Positions 1-11,734 of a stretch of 64,000 nt of DNA are shown piece after piece. Numbering within the stretch: position 1 is the stretch's first letter; each line of letters opens with the position of its first letter. Both the position numbers and the translations under genes were made by a program. This DNA is from Doris montereyensis (lineage: Eukaryota > Mollusca > Gastropoda > Nudibranchia > Dorididae), in assembly GCA_037039925.1 (NCBI GenBank), contig JAXRKP010000550.1:57501-121500 (forward strand), written 5' to 3'. Below the pieces are notes generated by a model. The model did not search any database and was not told the DNA's origin. It saw only the letters and a list, made by a program, of their open reading frames with translations.

Positions 1-863
1 GTATCTGTCTCTCTACATACTTGATCTCTATAAAATCATTTTATCCAGGACCTTTACGTCTCCGTATGTGTCTGTGTAGCCTATAAGATATAATGAAATT
101 TATAATTATATTTATTTCCATAGAAAGAGAGAAATGTTATTGTTATGGATATTTTTGCCAGAACCCCCCCCTGTTCCCCCACCCTGTTCCCCCTAATGTC
201 CCCATTCAATCTTCCTCTTCGTTTTGATTGTTATGGATATTCTGTTTTGTCTCAGAATATTTTCCAAGGGTCATTCAGTCTGAGACTTTGCAGCTTTTAT
301 ATAGTGTTTAAGGAACAAAAGGTGATCATTCTCAAAACCAGAAATCTCGCCTGAGAGATATTTCCATGGCATGACCAGATCTAATGATCACTCATGCTTG
401 CTAGATGTTAACACCTGTTTCTACCTGAAAGTCAAAGCAGGGAGAGCAGTTGACTGTGAAAAGAAAGAAGCCTAGAAACAAAAAATCTCAGCCTCCTATA
501 GGCTAGCCTATAATCACCACCAGGACTATACGTAGTTGGGTTGACACGATAATTCTACATTTTGCCGATTGACATGTTTTAGTTGTGTTTGTGACAAGAA
601 GGTAAACTGTGTGCAAGCTTTCACTAGCCAATGGCCAGATTTTTGTCTGTTTTTAGTTGCTGTTTTTTTTTGTTTTTATTTATCTCAGCAACTTTATGGC
701 TGTGACCAGAAGCTTAACTTTTGTCCACACATCAATAAACAGGTCAATGATTCCCCTTTTGTAATGAAAAGACAACGCTTCTAATTTCAGAACACAGTGT
801 TAAATATGTAGTGTTCCTTGGACTTGAAAGTTTGTTCCCATTGTAGTGTTATTTGTAACTCTT
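1..863. other. no gene seen, AT-rich DNA
   Basis: Short open frames here have no recognisable domains and no codon structure that I can support. The segment has ordinary AT-rich non-coding composition with a few short homopolymer runs. It may be flank or first intron of the vinculin gene. Confidence 0.5.
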
Positions 864-1148
864 GTGGCATCGGTGGCCAAGTGGTTAGGCTGCCGGACTG
901 GGGATCATGAGGTCCTGAGTTGGAATCCTAACAAAGCTAGGTCTGACATTGTGTTCCTTGGAAAAGACACTTCATACAAATTTTCCTCACTCCACCCAGG
1001 TGCGCACTTGCCTGGGAGTAAAAACCTGGGTTAGACTAGCGTCCTGGCCAAGGGGTGATTATTGTCACCTGTTCCGCTTCTCGCTATTGAAACTGCGATA
1101 AGCTTCGCCTCTATTGGCTGTAGCGGCTGTGAAGGAACCTTACTTTAC
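864..1148 (+). mobile_element. tRNA-derived SINE, family A, copy 1
   Basis: The 5' part resembles a tRNA head: an A-box-like stretch (GTGGCCAAGTGGTTAGGC, near 873) and a B-box-like stretch (GAGTTGGAATCC, near 917). It continues into a body with TTCCTTGGAAAAGACACTT and AGACTAGCGTCCTGGCC and ends near GAAGGAACCTTACTTTA. The same order recurs near 26766, 44823 and 54868, and in reverse near 18605, which shows an interspersed family. It is not a functional tRNA gene because the cloverleaf is degenerate and the body continues past the head. Confidence 0.8.
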
Positions 1149-1348
1149 AAGTTAATCACATGCACTTTGCTTTACCATCGTAAACTTAAAACTTATAACG
1201 TACAATGTATTTTATTAACAATTATGGAGGCATTGAAATTTTAAACACATCATCAACCATAGTTTGACAGTAATGTTCAGTAATTGAGGAGAATGTCAAG
1301 TTATTTTTAGGAATTGTTGTTATTGTGGTGAAAGAGAAGCACTTTAAA

Positions 1349-2314
1349 TCTCTTTCCGTCATTTCGTAGTACTTGTGTCTACTATAGGAAGGAAATTGAG
1401 ACCATTACCACTTGGTGTTGACTCTCTTTCTGTCATTTCGTAGTACTTGTGTCTACTATAGGAAAGGAAATTGAGACCATTACCACTTGGTGTTGAATCT
1501 CTTTCCGTCATTTTGTAGTACTTGTGTCTACTATAGGAAAGGAAATTGAGACCATTACCACTTGGTGTTGAATCTCTTTCCGTCATTTTGTAGTACTTGT
1601 GTCTACTATAGGAAAGGAAAGCGAGACCATTACCACTTGGTGTTGAATCTCTTTCCGTCATTTTGTAGTACTTGTGTCTACTATAGGAAGGAAATTGAGA
1701 CCATTACCACTTGGTGTTGAATCTCTTTCCGTCATTTTGTAGTACTTGTGTCTACTATAGGAAAGGAAAGCGAGACCATTACCACTTGGTGTTGAATCTC
1801 TTTCCGTCATTTTGTAGTACTTGTGTCTACTATAGGAAAGGAAATTGAGACCATTACCACTTGGTGTTGAATCTCTTTAGCTGTCATTTTGTAGTACTTG
1901 TGTCTACTATAGGAAGGAAAGTGAAACCATTACCACTTGGTGTTGAATCTCTTTCCGTCATTTCGTAGTACTTGTGTCTACTATAGGAAAGGAAATTGAG
2001 ACCATTACCACTTGGTGTTGAATCTCTTTCTGTCATTTCGTAGTACTTGTGTCTACTATAGGAAAGGAAAGCGAGACCATTACCACTTGGTGTTGAATCT
2101 CTTTCCGTCATTTCGTAGTACTTGTGTCTACTATAGGAAAGGAAATTGAGACCATTACCACTTGGTGTTGAATCTCTTTCTGTCATTTCGTAGTACTTGT
2201 GATAGGAAAGGAAATTGAGACCATTACCACTTGGTGTTGAATCTCTTTCTGTCATTTCGTAGTACTTGTGTCTACTATAGGAAAGGAAATTGAGACCATT
2301 ACCACTTGGTGTTG
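1349..2314. repeat. 75-bp minisatellite, about 13 copies
   Basis: Direct repeat whose unit contains GTCATTTCGTAGTACTTGTG, TCTACTATAGGAAAGGAAA and GACCATTACCACTTGGTG. Units differ by a few substitutions (ATT versus GCG before GAGACC) and one copy near 2190 has lost about a dozen bases. Because 75 is a multiple of three, the minus strand is open across many units; that is a by-product of the period and not evidence of a protein. Confidence 0.95.
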
Positions 2315-2786
2315 AGGAGTTATCCCAGAATTTGTCAACTACATCATGTAGTGTAATTTTGATTTAAAATAAAGGCTTAGACACACACAATACATACATA
2401 CATACAGATACACACACTACACACAGACACACAAAGAGAAAAACCATAGTAATTGTAGTAGAAGACATCTAAAGAAAAAAATACTTTGTTCTTTAGAAAA
2501 AATGAAGAAATTGAGTAATTGATTATATGTAGGCCTACCGAAAATGTTGATCTCTAAGAAAATTATTTTATGATAATAAAAAATATTAATTAATAGCCAT
2601 AATGATGTTGAGAATCAAAAGTAAAAATAATAGTAAAAATACCATTAAATTTATATCTTAGTATATGTATATATGTAACAAATGCTTTTGTTTCATATTA
2701 GATTTTTCTTAATAGTTTACTCCAAAAGGTGTTATTTTCACCTAACAGTGAAATTTAGAATGATCATGATATGAGAGGAAGAGACA
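2315..2786. other. AT-rich DNA, no gene seen
   Basis: Contains short (CA)n and (TACA)n tracts near 2380-2430, then very AT-rich sequence. No coding region or RNA gene is supported. Confidence 0.5.
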
Positions 2787-2809
2787 ACACACACACACAC
2801 ACACACACA

Positions 2810-2846
<37 letters not shown>

Positions 2847-2910
2847 CCTCCTCTTTCACTCTCTATCTCTCTCTCTTTCACACACACACATACACACACA
2901 CACACACAAA
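2787..2910. repeat. (CA)n and (TC)n microsatellites
   Basis: A (CA)n tract at 2787-2812 passes directly into (TC)n to about 2841. It is followed by CT-rich sequence and another CA tract at about 2879-2909. Confidence 0.95.
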
Positions 2911-3015
2911 CAGACGGACATAAAGATAGAAGGAGACAGACATACCTCTCACATACATACAGACACACAAACAGACGGACAGATCGAGAAAGACACGGAC
3001 GGACCGATAGAGAGA

Positions 3016-3770
<755 letters not shown>

Positions 3771-4515
3771 ACTGTTATCAAATAGTTTTACATTCTCAAC
3801 GTGCACCAGTCATTGTGACTGTTATATCAAATAGTTTTACATTCTCAACGTGTACCAGTCATTGTGACTGCTATATCAAATAGTTTTACATTCTCAACGT
3901 GTACCAGTCATTGTGACTGTTATATCAAATAGTTTTACATTCTCAACGTGCACCAGTCATTGTGACTGTTATATCAAATAGTTTTACATTCTCAACGTGT
4001 ACCAGTCATTGTGACTGCTATATCAAATAGTTTTACATTCTCAACGTGTACCAGTCATTGTGACTGCTATATCAAATAGTTTTACATTCTCAACGTGTAC
4101 CAGTCATTGTGACTGCTTATATCAAATAGTTTTACATTCTCAACGTGTACCAGTCATTGTGACTGCTATATCAAATAGTTTTACATTCTCAACGTGTACC
4201 AGTCATTGTGACTGGTATATCAAATAGTTTTACATTCTCAACGTGTACCAGTCATTGTGACTGGTATATCAAATAGTTTTACATTCTCAACCAGTCATTG
4301 TGACTGTTATATCAAATAGTTTTACATTTGTGACTGCTATATCAAATAGTTTTACATTCTCAACGTGCACCAGTCATTGTGACTGCTATATCAAATAGTT
4401 TTACATTCTCAACGTGTACCAGCCATTGTGACTGTTATATCAAATAGTTTTACATTCTCAACGTGTACCAGTCATTGTGACTGGTATATCAAATAGTTTT
4501 ACATTCTCAACGTGC
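3771..4515. repeat. 49-bp minisatellite, about 15 copies, hairpin in each unit
   Basis: Each unit reads ATCAAATAGTTTTACATTC then TCAACGTGTACCAGTCATTG then TGACTG. Within it CAGTCA-TTG-TGACTG is a perfect 6-bp inverted repeat around a 3-base loop. Copies near 4290-4330 have lost part of the unit. Confidence 0.95.
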
Positions 4516-4601
4516 ATCCTCGAACGCAACCATTCGACGCTTTACTTTTTACAATCCTTCTTTTTGTTTGTTTGTTTTTTGTTGGCCATAAATTTCTGCT
4601 T

Positions 4602-4682
4602 ACAGCAGTAGTAGTAGTAAGTAGTAGTAGTAGCCACATTAGTAGTAGTAAAAGTGCTAGTGACAGAAGTAGTAGTAAAAGA
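4602..4682. repeat. (GTA)n trinucleotide tract
   Basis: Imperfect AGT/GTA repeats. The tract flanks the shared element that starts at about 4684, and similar GTA repeats recur at 5040-5170 and 5995-6712. Confidence 0.9.
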
Positions 4683-4683
4683 T

Positions 4684-4945
4684 GGATTTATAGTCTGTAT
4701 TCCCACACAAGTGCAGGCTCACCGACTGTACATCATTTACTTGATCCCCCCCCCCCCCCCGCAGGCCATATTATGCAAAGTCCTTCTCAACTCTTTGGGG
4801 AATCATACAGTACACACGTTTCGTACTAACACTCTAACACGATCTTTCTCTACCTATAGCTGGGTATTCATTCACCCTGAGTCCGGTAAGGAGAGTAGAG
4901 TGAAGTACCCTTCCTAGTACAACATTGTGAACAAAACCCACCTGT
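4684..4945 (+). repeat. interspersed element E, copy 1
   Basis: Shares ordered blocks with 11460-11690: CACACAAGTGCAG, then ACCGACT(T/G)..CAT, a poly-C run, GCAGGC, a CACG/ACAAGATTTTTCTCT-like block, and ACAA(T/C)..TGTG near the end. The poly-C run sits at the same place in both copies, so it belongs to the element. No coding sequence is visible; the family is not identified. Confidence 0.6.
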
Positions 4946-5039
4946 ACCAGCTGTGGAGCTTGACCACACAGTATCTGTAGGCTTGACCCAGTGTCGTCGT
5001 GACTACGGTTCAGCTAAAACGCGTCATGCTAGTAGCCTA

Positions 5040-5170
5040 CATGTAGTAGTAATAGAAGTAGTAGTAGTAGTTATGGTAGTGATAGCAGTAGTACAATGTA
5101 GTAGTAATAGAAGTAGTAGTAGTAGTAGTTATGGTAGTGATAGCAGTAGTACAATGTAGTAGTAATAGAA
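5040..5170. repeat. GTA-rich minisatellite, 2-3 copies
   Basis: Units of AATAGAAGTAGTAGTAGTAG followed by TTATGGTAGTGATAGCAG and TAGTACAATGTAGTAG. The same unit forms the larger array at 5995-6712. Confidence 0.9.
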
Positions 5171-5310
5171 TGCCTAACTGGCATTTTTTGAAATTTCAGA
5201 TAAGTTGTTTACTCTCTTCCCTTATTACATCGATAAATTTGTAATTTATATACATTTCGCACCTTCAGTGTAAATTTTTTGTCTTCATTGATACTTGCTT
5301 TCATTCATTC

Positions 5311-5425
5311 TCTATCATTTCTTCATTCTAGACCCAGTGAGATATAGATCTAATCTTACATTTATGCTATCATTTCTTCTTTCTAGACCCAGTGAGATAT
5401 AGATCTAGTCTTACATTTATCCTAT
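5311..5425. repeat. tandem duplication of about 56 bp
   Basis: Two adjacent copies of a segment containing TCTAGACCCAGTGAGATATA and GATCTAATCTTACATTTAT, differing by a few bases. Confidence 0.85.
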
Positions 5426-5499
5426 TTTTTTCGTTCTTGTTTCCCATACTCACACGTCTCTCTCTCCCTTTCTTTCTCCCATGCCTGTTTTCTTTCTTT

Positions 5500-5684
<185 letters not shown>

Positions 5685-5840
5685 CTCTCTATCTCCTTCT
5701 CACCTTTTATTACTTACTTATTTTCATATTTTTATTTCATTCTAGATCTGAACCTTCCACTCTCGCTCTTTTTCACACACCTCTGCTACGTTTCTTAACA
5801 TCACTGTCTTTTTCTTTCTTTCTTTCTCCTTTATGTTTTT

Positions 5841-5994
5841 CTTCTGACATCACATTGTGTGATGCCGGAGGTATTACTTAGTTCTAGATTCTAAATATTT
5901 CTCGTTTGTTGTCTGACGAAGGGTTATACCCGAAACGTCACGTGTTTGCTCTGTCTTTATTAGTGGAGTTGTCACTTATTGTCATATTTCGCCT
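5841..5994 (+). repeat. interspersed element F with hammerhead-like core
   Basis: Contains CACATTGTGTGATGCCGGAG, then CTGACGAAGGGTTATACCCG with GAAACGTC following, then GTGGAGTTGTCAC. A degenerate copy lies in reverse at about 28275-28400. CTGACGA, a GGG/CCC stem and GAAAC follow the order of a hammerhead ribozyme core, a motif known from some retroelements. The rest of the ribozyme (stems I and III, cleavage site) is not convincing by eye. Confidence 0.45.
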
Positions 5995-6712
5995 AGTAAT
6001 AGAAGTAGTAGTAGTAGTTATGGTAGTGATAGCAGTAGTACAATGTAGTAATAGTAGTAGTAGTAGTAGTAGTTATGGTAGTGATAGCAGTAGTACAATG
6101 TAGTAGTAATAGAAGTAGTAGTAGTAGTAGTTATGGTAGTGATAGCAGTAGTACAATGTAGTAGTAATAGAAGTAGTAGTAGTAGTTATGGTAGTGATAG
6201 CAGTAGTACAATGTAGTAGTAATAGAAGTAGTAGTAGTTATGGTAGTGATAGCAGTAGTACAATGTAGTAGTAGTAGTTAGTAGTGATAGCAGTAGTACA
6301 ATGTAGTAGTAGTAGTTATGGTAGTGATAGCAGTAGTACAGTGTAGTAGTAGTAGTTATGGTAGTGATAGCAGTAGTACAATGTAGTAGTAGTAGTTATG
6401 GTAGTGATAGCAGTAGTACAGTAATGTAGTAGTAGTAGTTATGGTAGTAGATAGTACAGTAGTACAATGTAGTAGTAATGTAGTAGTAGTAGTTATGGTA
6501 GTGATAGCAGTAGTACAGTGTAGTAGTAGTAATGGTAGATAGCAGTAGTACAATGTAGTAGTAGTAGTAGTACAATGTAGTAGTACAATGTAGTAGTAGT
6601 AGTGATAGCAGTAGTACAATAGTAGTAGTAGTTATGGTAGTGATAGTAGTACAAGTAGTAGTAGTTATGGTAGTGATAGCAGTAGTACAATGTAGTAGTA
6701 GCAGTAGTTTAT
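5995..6712. repeat. GTA-rich minisatellite array
   Basis: About 15 irregular copies of a unit of roughly 45-60 bp, containing TTATGGTAGTGATAGCAGTA and GTACAATGTAGTAG with a variable number of AGT triplets. Open frames on the minus strand are low-complexity Tyr/Thr/Leu shadows. Confidence 0.95.
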
Positions 6713-7010
6713 TGATCACCATATAGTATCGCCATTTTGTTGATAGTAATGACGATAACATGCATTTTAAATCATTCTTATTAGTATTTTAATTGCAATA
6801 ATGATTAAAATGATAAAAATCACAAATAACAATTACAATATTATTGAGAAGAAGATAAGGAGGAGCAGAAGAAGAAGATGATGACAAGGATGTCGTTAAT
6901 GATAAATGTCACATCGAATGTTTTTATATAACCCATTGTTTTTATGTTTGAACCTATCATTGACGAGGCAATTGTTTTAATGGGAGGAGAAGCTTGTCCT
7001 TATTGTCATT

Positions 7011-7110
7011 AACCATATGGGTCGTTTAGCTCATCAACCGTATGGGTCGTTTAGCTCATCAACCATATGGGTCGTTTAGCTCATTAACCATGTGTGTTGT
7101 TTAGCTCATA
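7011..7110. repeat. 25-bp direct repeat, 4 copies
   Basis: Four head-to-tail copies of AACCATATGGGTCGTTTAGC plus TCATC; the last is diverged. Confidence 0.92.
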
Positions 7111-7290
7111 CATGCGTTCAATGGCCTGCTTGTGACGGCTGTTCATAATTGTTCCTCATTTTGCTCTTTTGTTTCCCATTACCTGCTTTATATGTCATTC
7201 ATTGTCATGTCATGTCATGTCGCACAGCCGAAAGTCTAGTAAATTTGTGGGCATGTTTGTTCAGTTGGTGTGAGTCTGAATTAGCTATTA

Positions 7291-7317
<27 letters not shown>
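7291..7317. repeat. (TG)n microsatellite
   Basis: Short pure TG dinucleotide tract. Confidence 0.95.
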
Positions 7318-7321
<4 letters not shown>

Positions 7322-7395
7322 GGAGCTGCTGTTCTTTTTTTTTTTTTAATGACTTTTTTGTTTGTTTGCTCTTTTAAGCATTTTAAAAGTCGGTT

Positions 7396-8415
7396 ATCTT
7401 GGCTAGACTGTCGTTGTAAGAGTGCAGAGAGGTTCAACACAGTAATTGGTTTTAGGGCTATTGCTTGGCTAGACTGTCGTTGTAAGAGTGCAGAGAGAGA
7501 GGTTCAACACAGTAATTGGTTTTAGGGCTATTGCTTGGCTAGACTGTCGTTGTAAGAGTGCAGAGAGAGGTTGGACACAGTAACTGGTTTTAGGGCTATT
7601 GCCTGGCTAGACTGTCGTTGTAAGAGTGCAGAGAGAGGTTGGACACAGTAATTGGTTTTAGGGCTATTGCCTGGCTAGACTGTCGTTGTAAGAGTGCAGA
7701 GAGAGGAGACTGGTTTTAGGGCTATTGTTGGACACAGTGGACACAGTTGGTTTTAGGGCTATTGCTTGGCTAGACTGTCGTTGTAAGAGTGCAGAGAGAG
7801 GTTGGACACAGTAACTGGTTTTAGGGCGTTGGCTAGTAGTAAGAGTGCAGAGAGAGAGGTTGGACACAGTAATTGGTTTTAGGGGCTAGACTGTCGTTGT
7901 AAGAGTGCAGAGAGGTTGGACACAGTAACTGGTTTTAGGGCTATTGCTTGGCTAGACTGTCGTTGTAAGAGTGCAGAGAGAGACACAGAGAGGTTGGACA
8001 CAGTAATTGGTTTTAGGGCTATTGCTAACTGGTTTTGGCTAGACTGTCGTTGTGCAGAGAGAGGTTGGACACAGTAATTGGTTTTTATTGCTTGGCTAGA
8101 CTGTCGTTGTAAGAGTGTTCAACACAGTAACTGGTTTTGTGGGCTAGCTAGTGTCGTTGTAAGAGTAGCACAGTAATTGGTTTTAGGGCTATTGCTTGGC
8201 TAGACTGTCGTTGTAAGAGTGCAGAGAGAGAGGTTCAACACAGTAACTGGTTTTAGGGCTATTGCTTGGCTAGACTGTCTAGACTGTCGTTGTAAGAGTG
8301 CAGAGAGAGGTTGGACACAGTAACTGGTTTTAGGGCTATTGCTTGGCTATGTTGTAAGACTGTCGTTGTAGAGTGCAGAGAGAGGTTGGGTTGGACACAG
8401 TAATTGGTTTTAACT
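7396..8415. repeat. 68-bp minisatellite, about 15 copies, many broken
   Basis: The unit contains GGCTAGACTGTCGTTGTAAG, AGTGCAGAGAGAGGTT and GGTTTTAGGGCTATTGC. Many copies carry internal deletions or partial duplications (for example 7706-7760, 7826-7845, 8118-8170), far more than the neighbouring arrays. This points to repeated unequal exchange, or to assembly trouble. Confidence 0.93.
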
Positions 8416-8496
8416 GTCGGCGAGAACCTCCTCCAAACTCCTCCAAACTCAAATTTACTGAAGATTGAGAATGACTTTCATTCCACTACCTCCACA

Positions 8497-8535
<39 letters not shown>

Positions 8536-9041
8536 TTAAACTGTTTTCCCAAAGACCCAACGCAGCAACCCCCTTCCCCGCTCCAGGTGCTATACTGTTT
8601 AGTTCTAAGAACACATTTGAAATAAGAAATATTTTATATCTCCTGAACATTCCAAAATATCAGATCAGCATGAGATAGTTTGATATGGTTATTGTGCCAT
8701 TACAACACAGCATCCATCCCTGGCGGTTACGTTCTGGTTTGTGATCGAATATTGCTGCTACCTTGCAGTTTCCACCTGCTGCTGTAGGCAGTAGATCTCA
8801 TCAGACGATATCAAGAGCACTTATGAACACATCTGATGTGTTTTTGTCTGTATGGCTGTCACGCAACAATTCACTCCAACACGTTTCACTAAGGAATCCT
8901 TCCCATCCTAAATCCACTTGGGTAGTTATTGTCTGTCCCCATTCATTTTTTGTCCTAACCTTTCTGTTGTTGCTACATTATGGTAGTTTGACATCAAGCG
9001 TTGCACCATAATGCGATACGCTGTTAATTCATGCAGACGTG

Positions 9042-9042
<1 letters not shown>
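8416..9042. other. no gene seen
   Basis: Contains (CA)n at about 8494-8535. Otherwise mixed sequence with no recognisable product. Confidence 0.5.

Positions 9043-9121
<79 letters not shown>
9043..9121. repeat. (TC)n microsatellite
   Basis: Pure TC tract of about 80 bp followed by a short poly-C run. Confidence 0.96.
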
Positions 9122-9123
<2 letters not shown>

Positions 9124-9270
9124 CTCTCCCCCCCCCCGCCCCCCACCCCAAACAGCGTTATTGCTTTGTGTGTTGCACTAGCTTGCTTGATGGCAATCCT
9201 CAAAATGTACACAATGACAATGTGTCTCACTATTCTACACATGATGAGCATATTACTGATTAATACTGTC

Positions 9271-9865
<595 letters not shown>

Positions 9866-9974
9866 ACGTACACACAATTTCGTTTTTTCTTTCTTTCTCG
9901 TTCTCTCGCGTAAGCGCGCCCACAGACTTATGGAGAGATGCACACCTACACTCTTCGTCAAGAAAACCACTGCC

Positions 9975-10363
9975 GATCCCATTATATATATATATATAAT
10001 CTACATGTGCTGATCCCTTTATATATATCTAATCTACATGGGCCGATCCCTTTATATATATAATCTACATGGGCCGATCCCTTTATATATATATATATGT
10101 ATAATCTACATGGGCCGATCCCTTTATATATATATCTAATCTACATGGGCCGATCCTTTTATATATATATATATATAATCTACATGGGCCGATCCCTTTA
10201 TATATATCTAATCTACATGGGCCGATCCCTTTATATATATATAATCTACATGAGCCGATCCCTTTATGTATGTAATCTACATGGGCCGATCCCTTTATAT
10301 ATAATCTACATGGGCCGATCCCTTTATATATATATAATCTACATGGGCCGATCCCTTTATATA

Positions 10364-10396
<33 letters not shown>

Positions 10397-10435
10397 GGGC
10401 CGATCCCTTTATATATATCTACATAGGCCGATCTT

Positions 10436-10505
<70 letters not shown>

Positions 10506-10530
10506 ATCTATATGGGCCGATTACTGAAGA
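9975..10530. repeat. AT-rich minisatellite with expanding (TA)n spacer
   Basis: About 14 copies of AATCTACATGGGCCGATCCC followed by TTTATATATA, with TA spacers of varying length. At 10440-10502 the TA part becomes a pure tract of about 60 bp. The open frames of Tyr/Ile/Gly-Arg-Ser across it are shadows. Confidence 0.95.
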
Positions 10531-10561
10531 CACACACACACACACATATTGTTTGTCACGT

Positions 10562-11222
10562 TCTAATTAAATGCCGTGTGTGAGTGTGGATCCCTTGAAA
10601 TGCATTCTAATTATGCCATGTGTGATAGTGTAGATCCCTTGAAATGCATTCTAATTAAATGCCGTGTGTGATAGTGTGGATCCCTTGAAATGCATTCTAA
10701 TTATGCCATGTGTGATAGTGTAGATCCCTTGAAATGCATTCTAATTAAATGCCGTGTGTGATAGTGTGGATCCCTTGAAATGCATTCTAATTATGCCATG
10801 TGGGATAGTGTAGATCCCTTGAAATGCATTCTAATTATGCCGTGTGTGATAGTGTGGATCCCTTGAAATGCATTCTAATTATGCCGTGTGTGATAGTGTG
10901 GATCCCTTGAAATGCATTCTAATTATGCCGTGTGTGATAGTGTGGATCCCTTGAAATGCATTCTAATTATGCCGTGTGTGATAGTGTGGATCCCTTGAAA
11001 TGCATTCTAATTATGCCATGTGTGATAGTGTGGATCCCTTGAAAGGCATTCTAATTATGCCATGTGTGATAGTGTGGATCCCTTGAAATGCATTCTAATT
11101 ATGCCGTGTGTGATAGTGTGGATCCCTTGAAATGCATTCTAATTATGCCGTGTGTGATAGTGTGGATCCTTGAAATGCATTCTAATTATGCCGTGTGTGA
11201 TAGTGTGGATCCCTGAAAGGCA
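10562..11222. repeat. 44-bp minisatellite, about 15 copies
   Basis: The unit reads ATTCTAATTATGCCGTGTGT then GATAGTGTGGATCCCTTGAA then ATGC. The first third alternates two variants (with and without an extra AA after ATT, and with CC(G/A)TG and GTG(G/T)A changes), giving a short higher-order pattern before becoming uniform. Confidence 0.94.
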
Positions 11223-11407
11223 TGAGAGGAATGCGGTAGTCGAGTAGGCCGACTGGTTTCGTCAAGAAATGGTACAAACCTGGCGGTTGGCAGGTGTTAC
11301 TGGTAGGTCCTATTTCTTTTCTCTCTTTCTTTATCTTGCTCTTTCCTCTTAATTCATCCTGAGATCACCGCAATGGTGGACGTGGTAAATATCAATGAAA
11401 CAAACAG
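11223..11407 (+). repeat. interspersed element D, copy 1
   Basis: Contains CTGGTAGGTCCTATTTCTTT, a CT-rich stretch, CTCTTAATTCATCCTGAGAT, CACCGCAATGGTGGACG and GGTAAAT. The same ordered blocks occur near 29050 and 63845, with shorter pieces near 30243 and 33762. A non-autonomous transposable element is likely; the family is not identified. Confidence 0.65.
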
Positions 11408-11459
11408 TGATAGAAAAACGAAGGAGTGAACGGACAGGAAATAAAGACAAAGAGATGAA

Positions 11460-11690
11460 TTTGGTATCCGTTTGCCGTTTGCCCGCACAAGTGCAGTTTA
11501 ACCGACTTTGCATAATTTACCCCCCCCCCCCCCCCCCCCCAAGCAGGCTATTTCATATTATTAACGCCATTTGAACTTTACCAAGCATCGAGTATAGCTG
11601 CCTGATATACTCCACTTACACTTTGACAAGATTTTTCTCTGCCTCTACAGGCAAACCTCTCTCTGTGTACAATGTCGTGAGAGAAAAATT
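11460..11690 (+). repeat. interspersed element E, copy 2
   Basis: Aligns by eye to 4684-4945, including a 20-base poly-C run at 11521-11540 at the same relative position, followed by AAGCAGGC and AAGATTTTTCTCTGCCTCTA. Confidence 0.6.
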
Positions 11691-11734
11691 CAGGGCCTGA
11701 AATGGTTTTGAGTCGTCGTTGTCATGATCGCAAA

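Noticed and set aside
1359..2255. Repeat proteins on the minus strand (TERDSTPSGNG units)
   Set aside because: The frame is open only because the 75-bp period is a multiple of three; there is no start context, no homology, and both ends fall at array edges.
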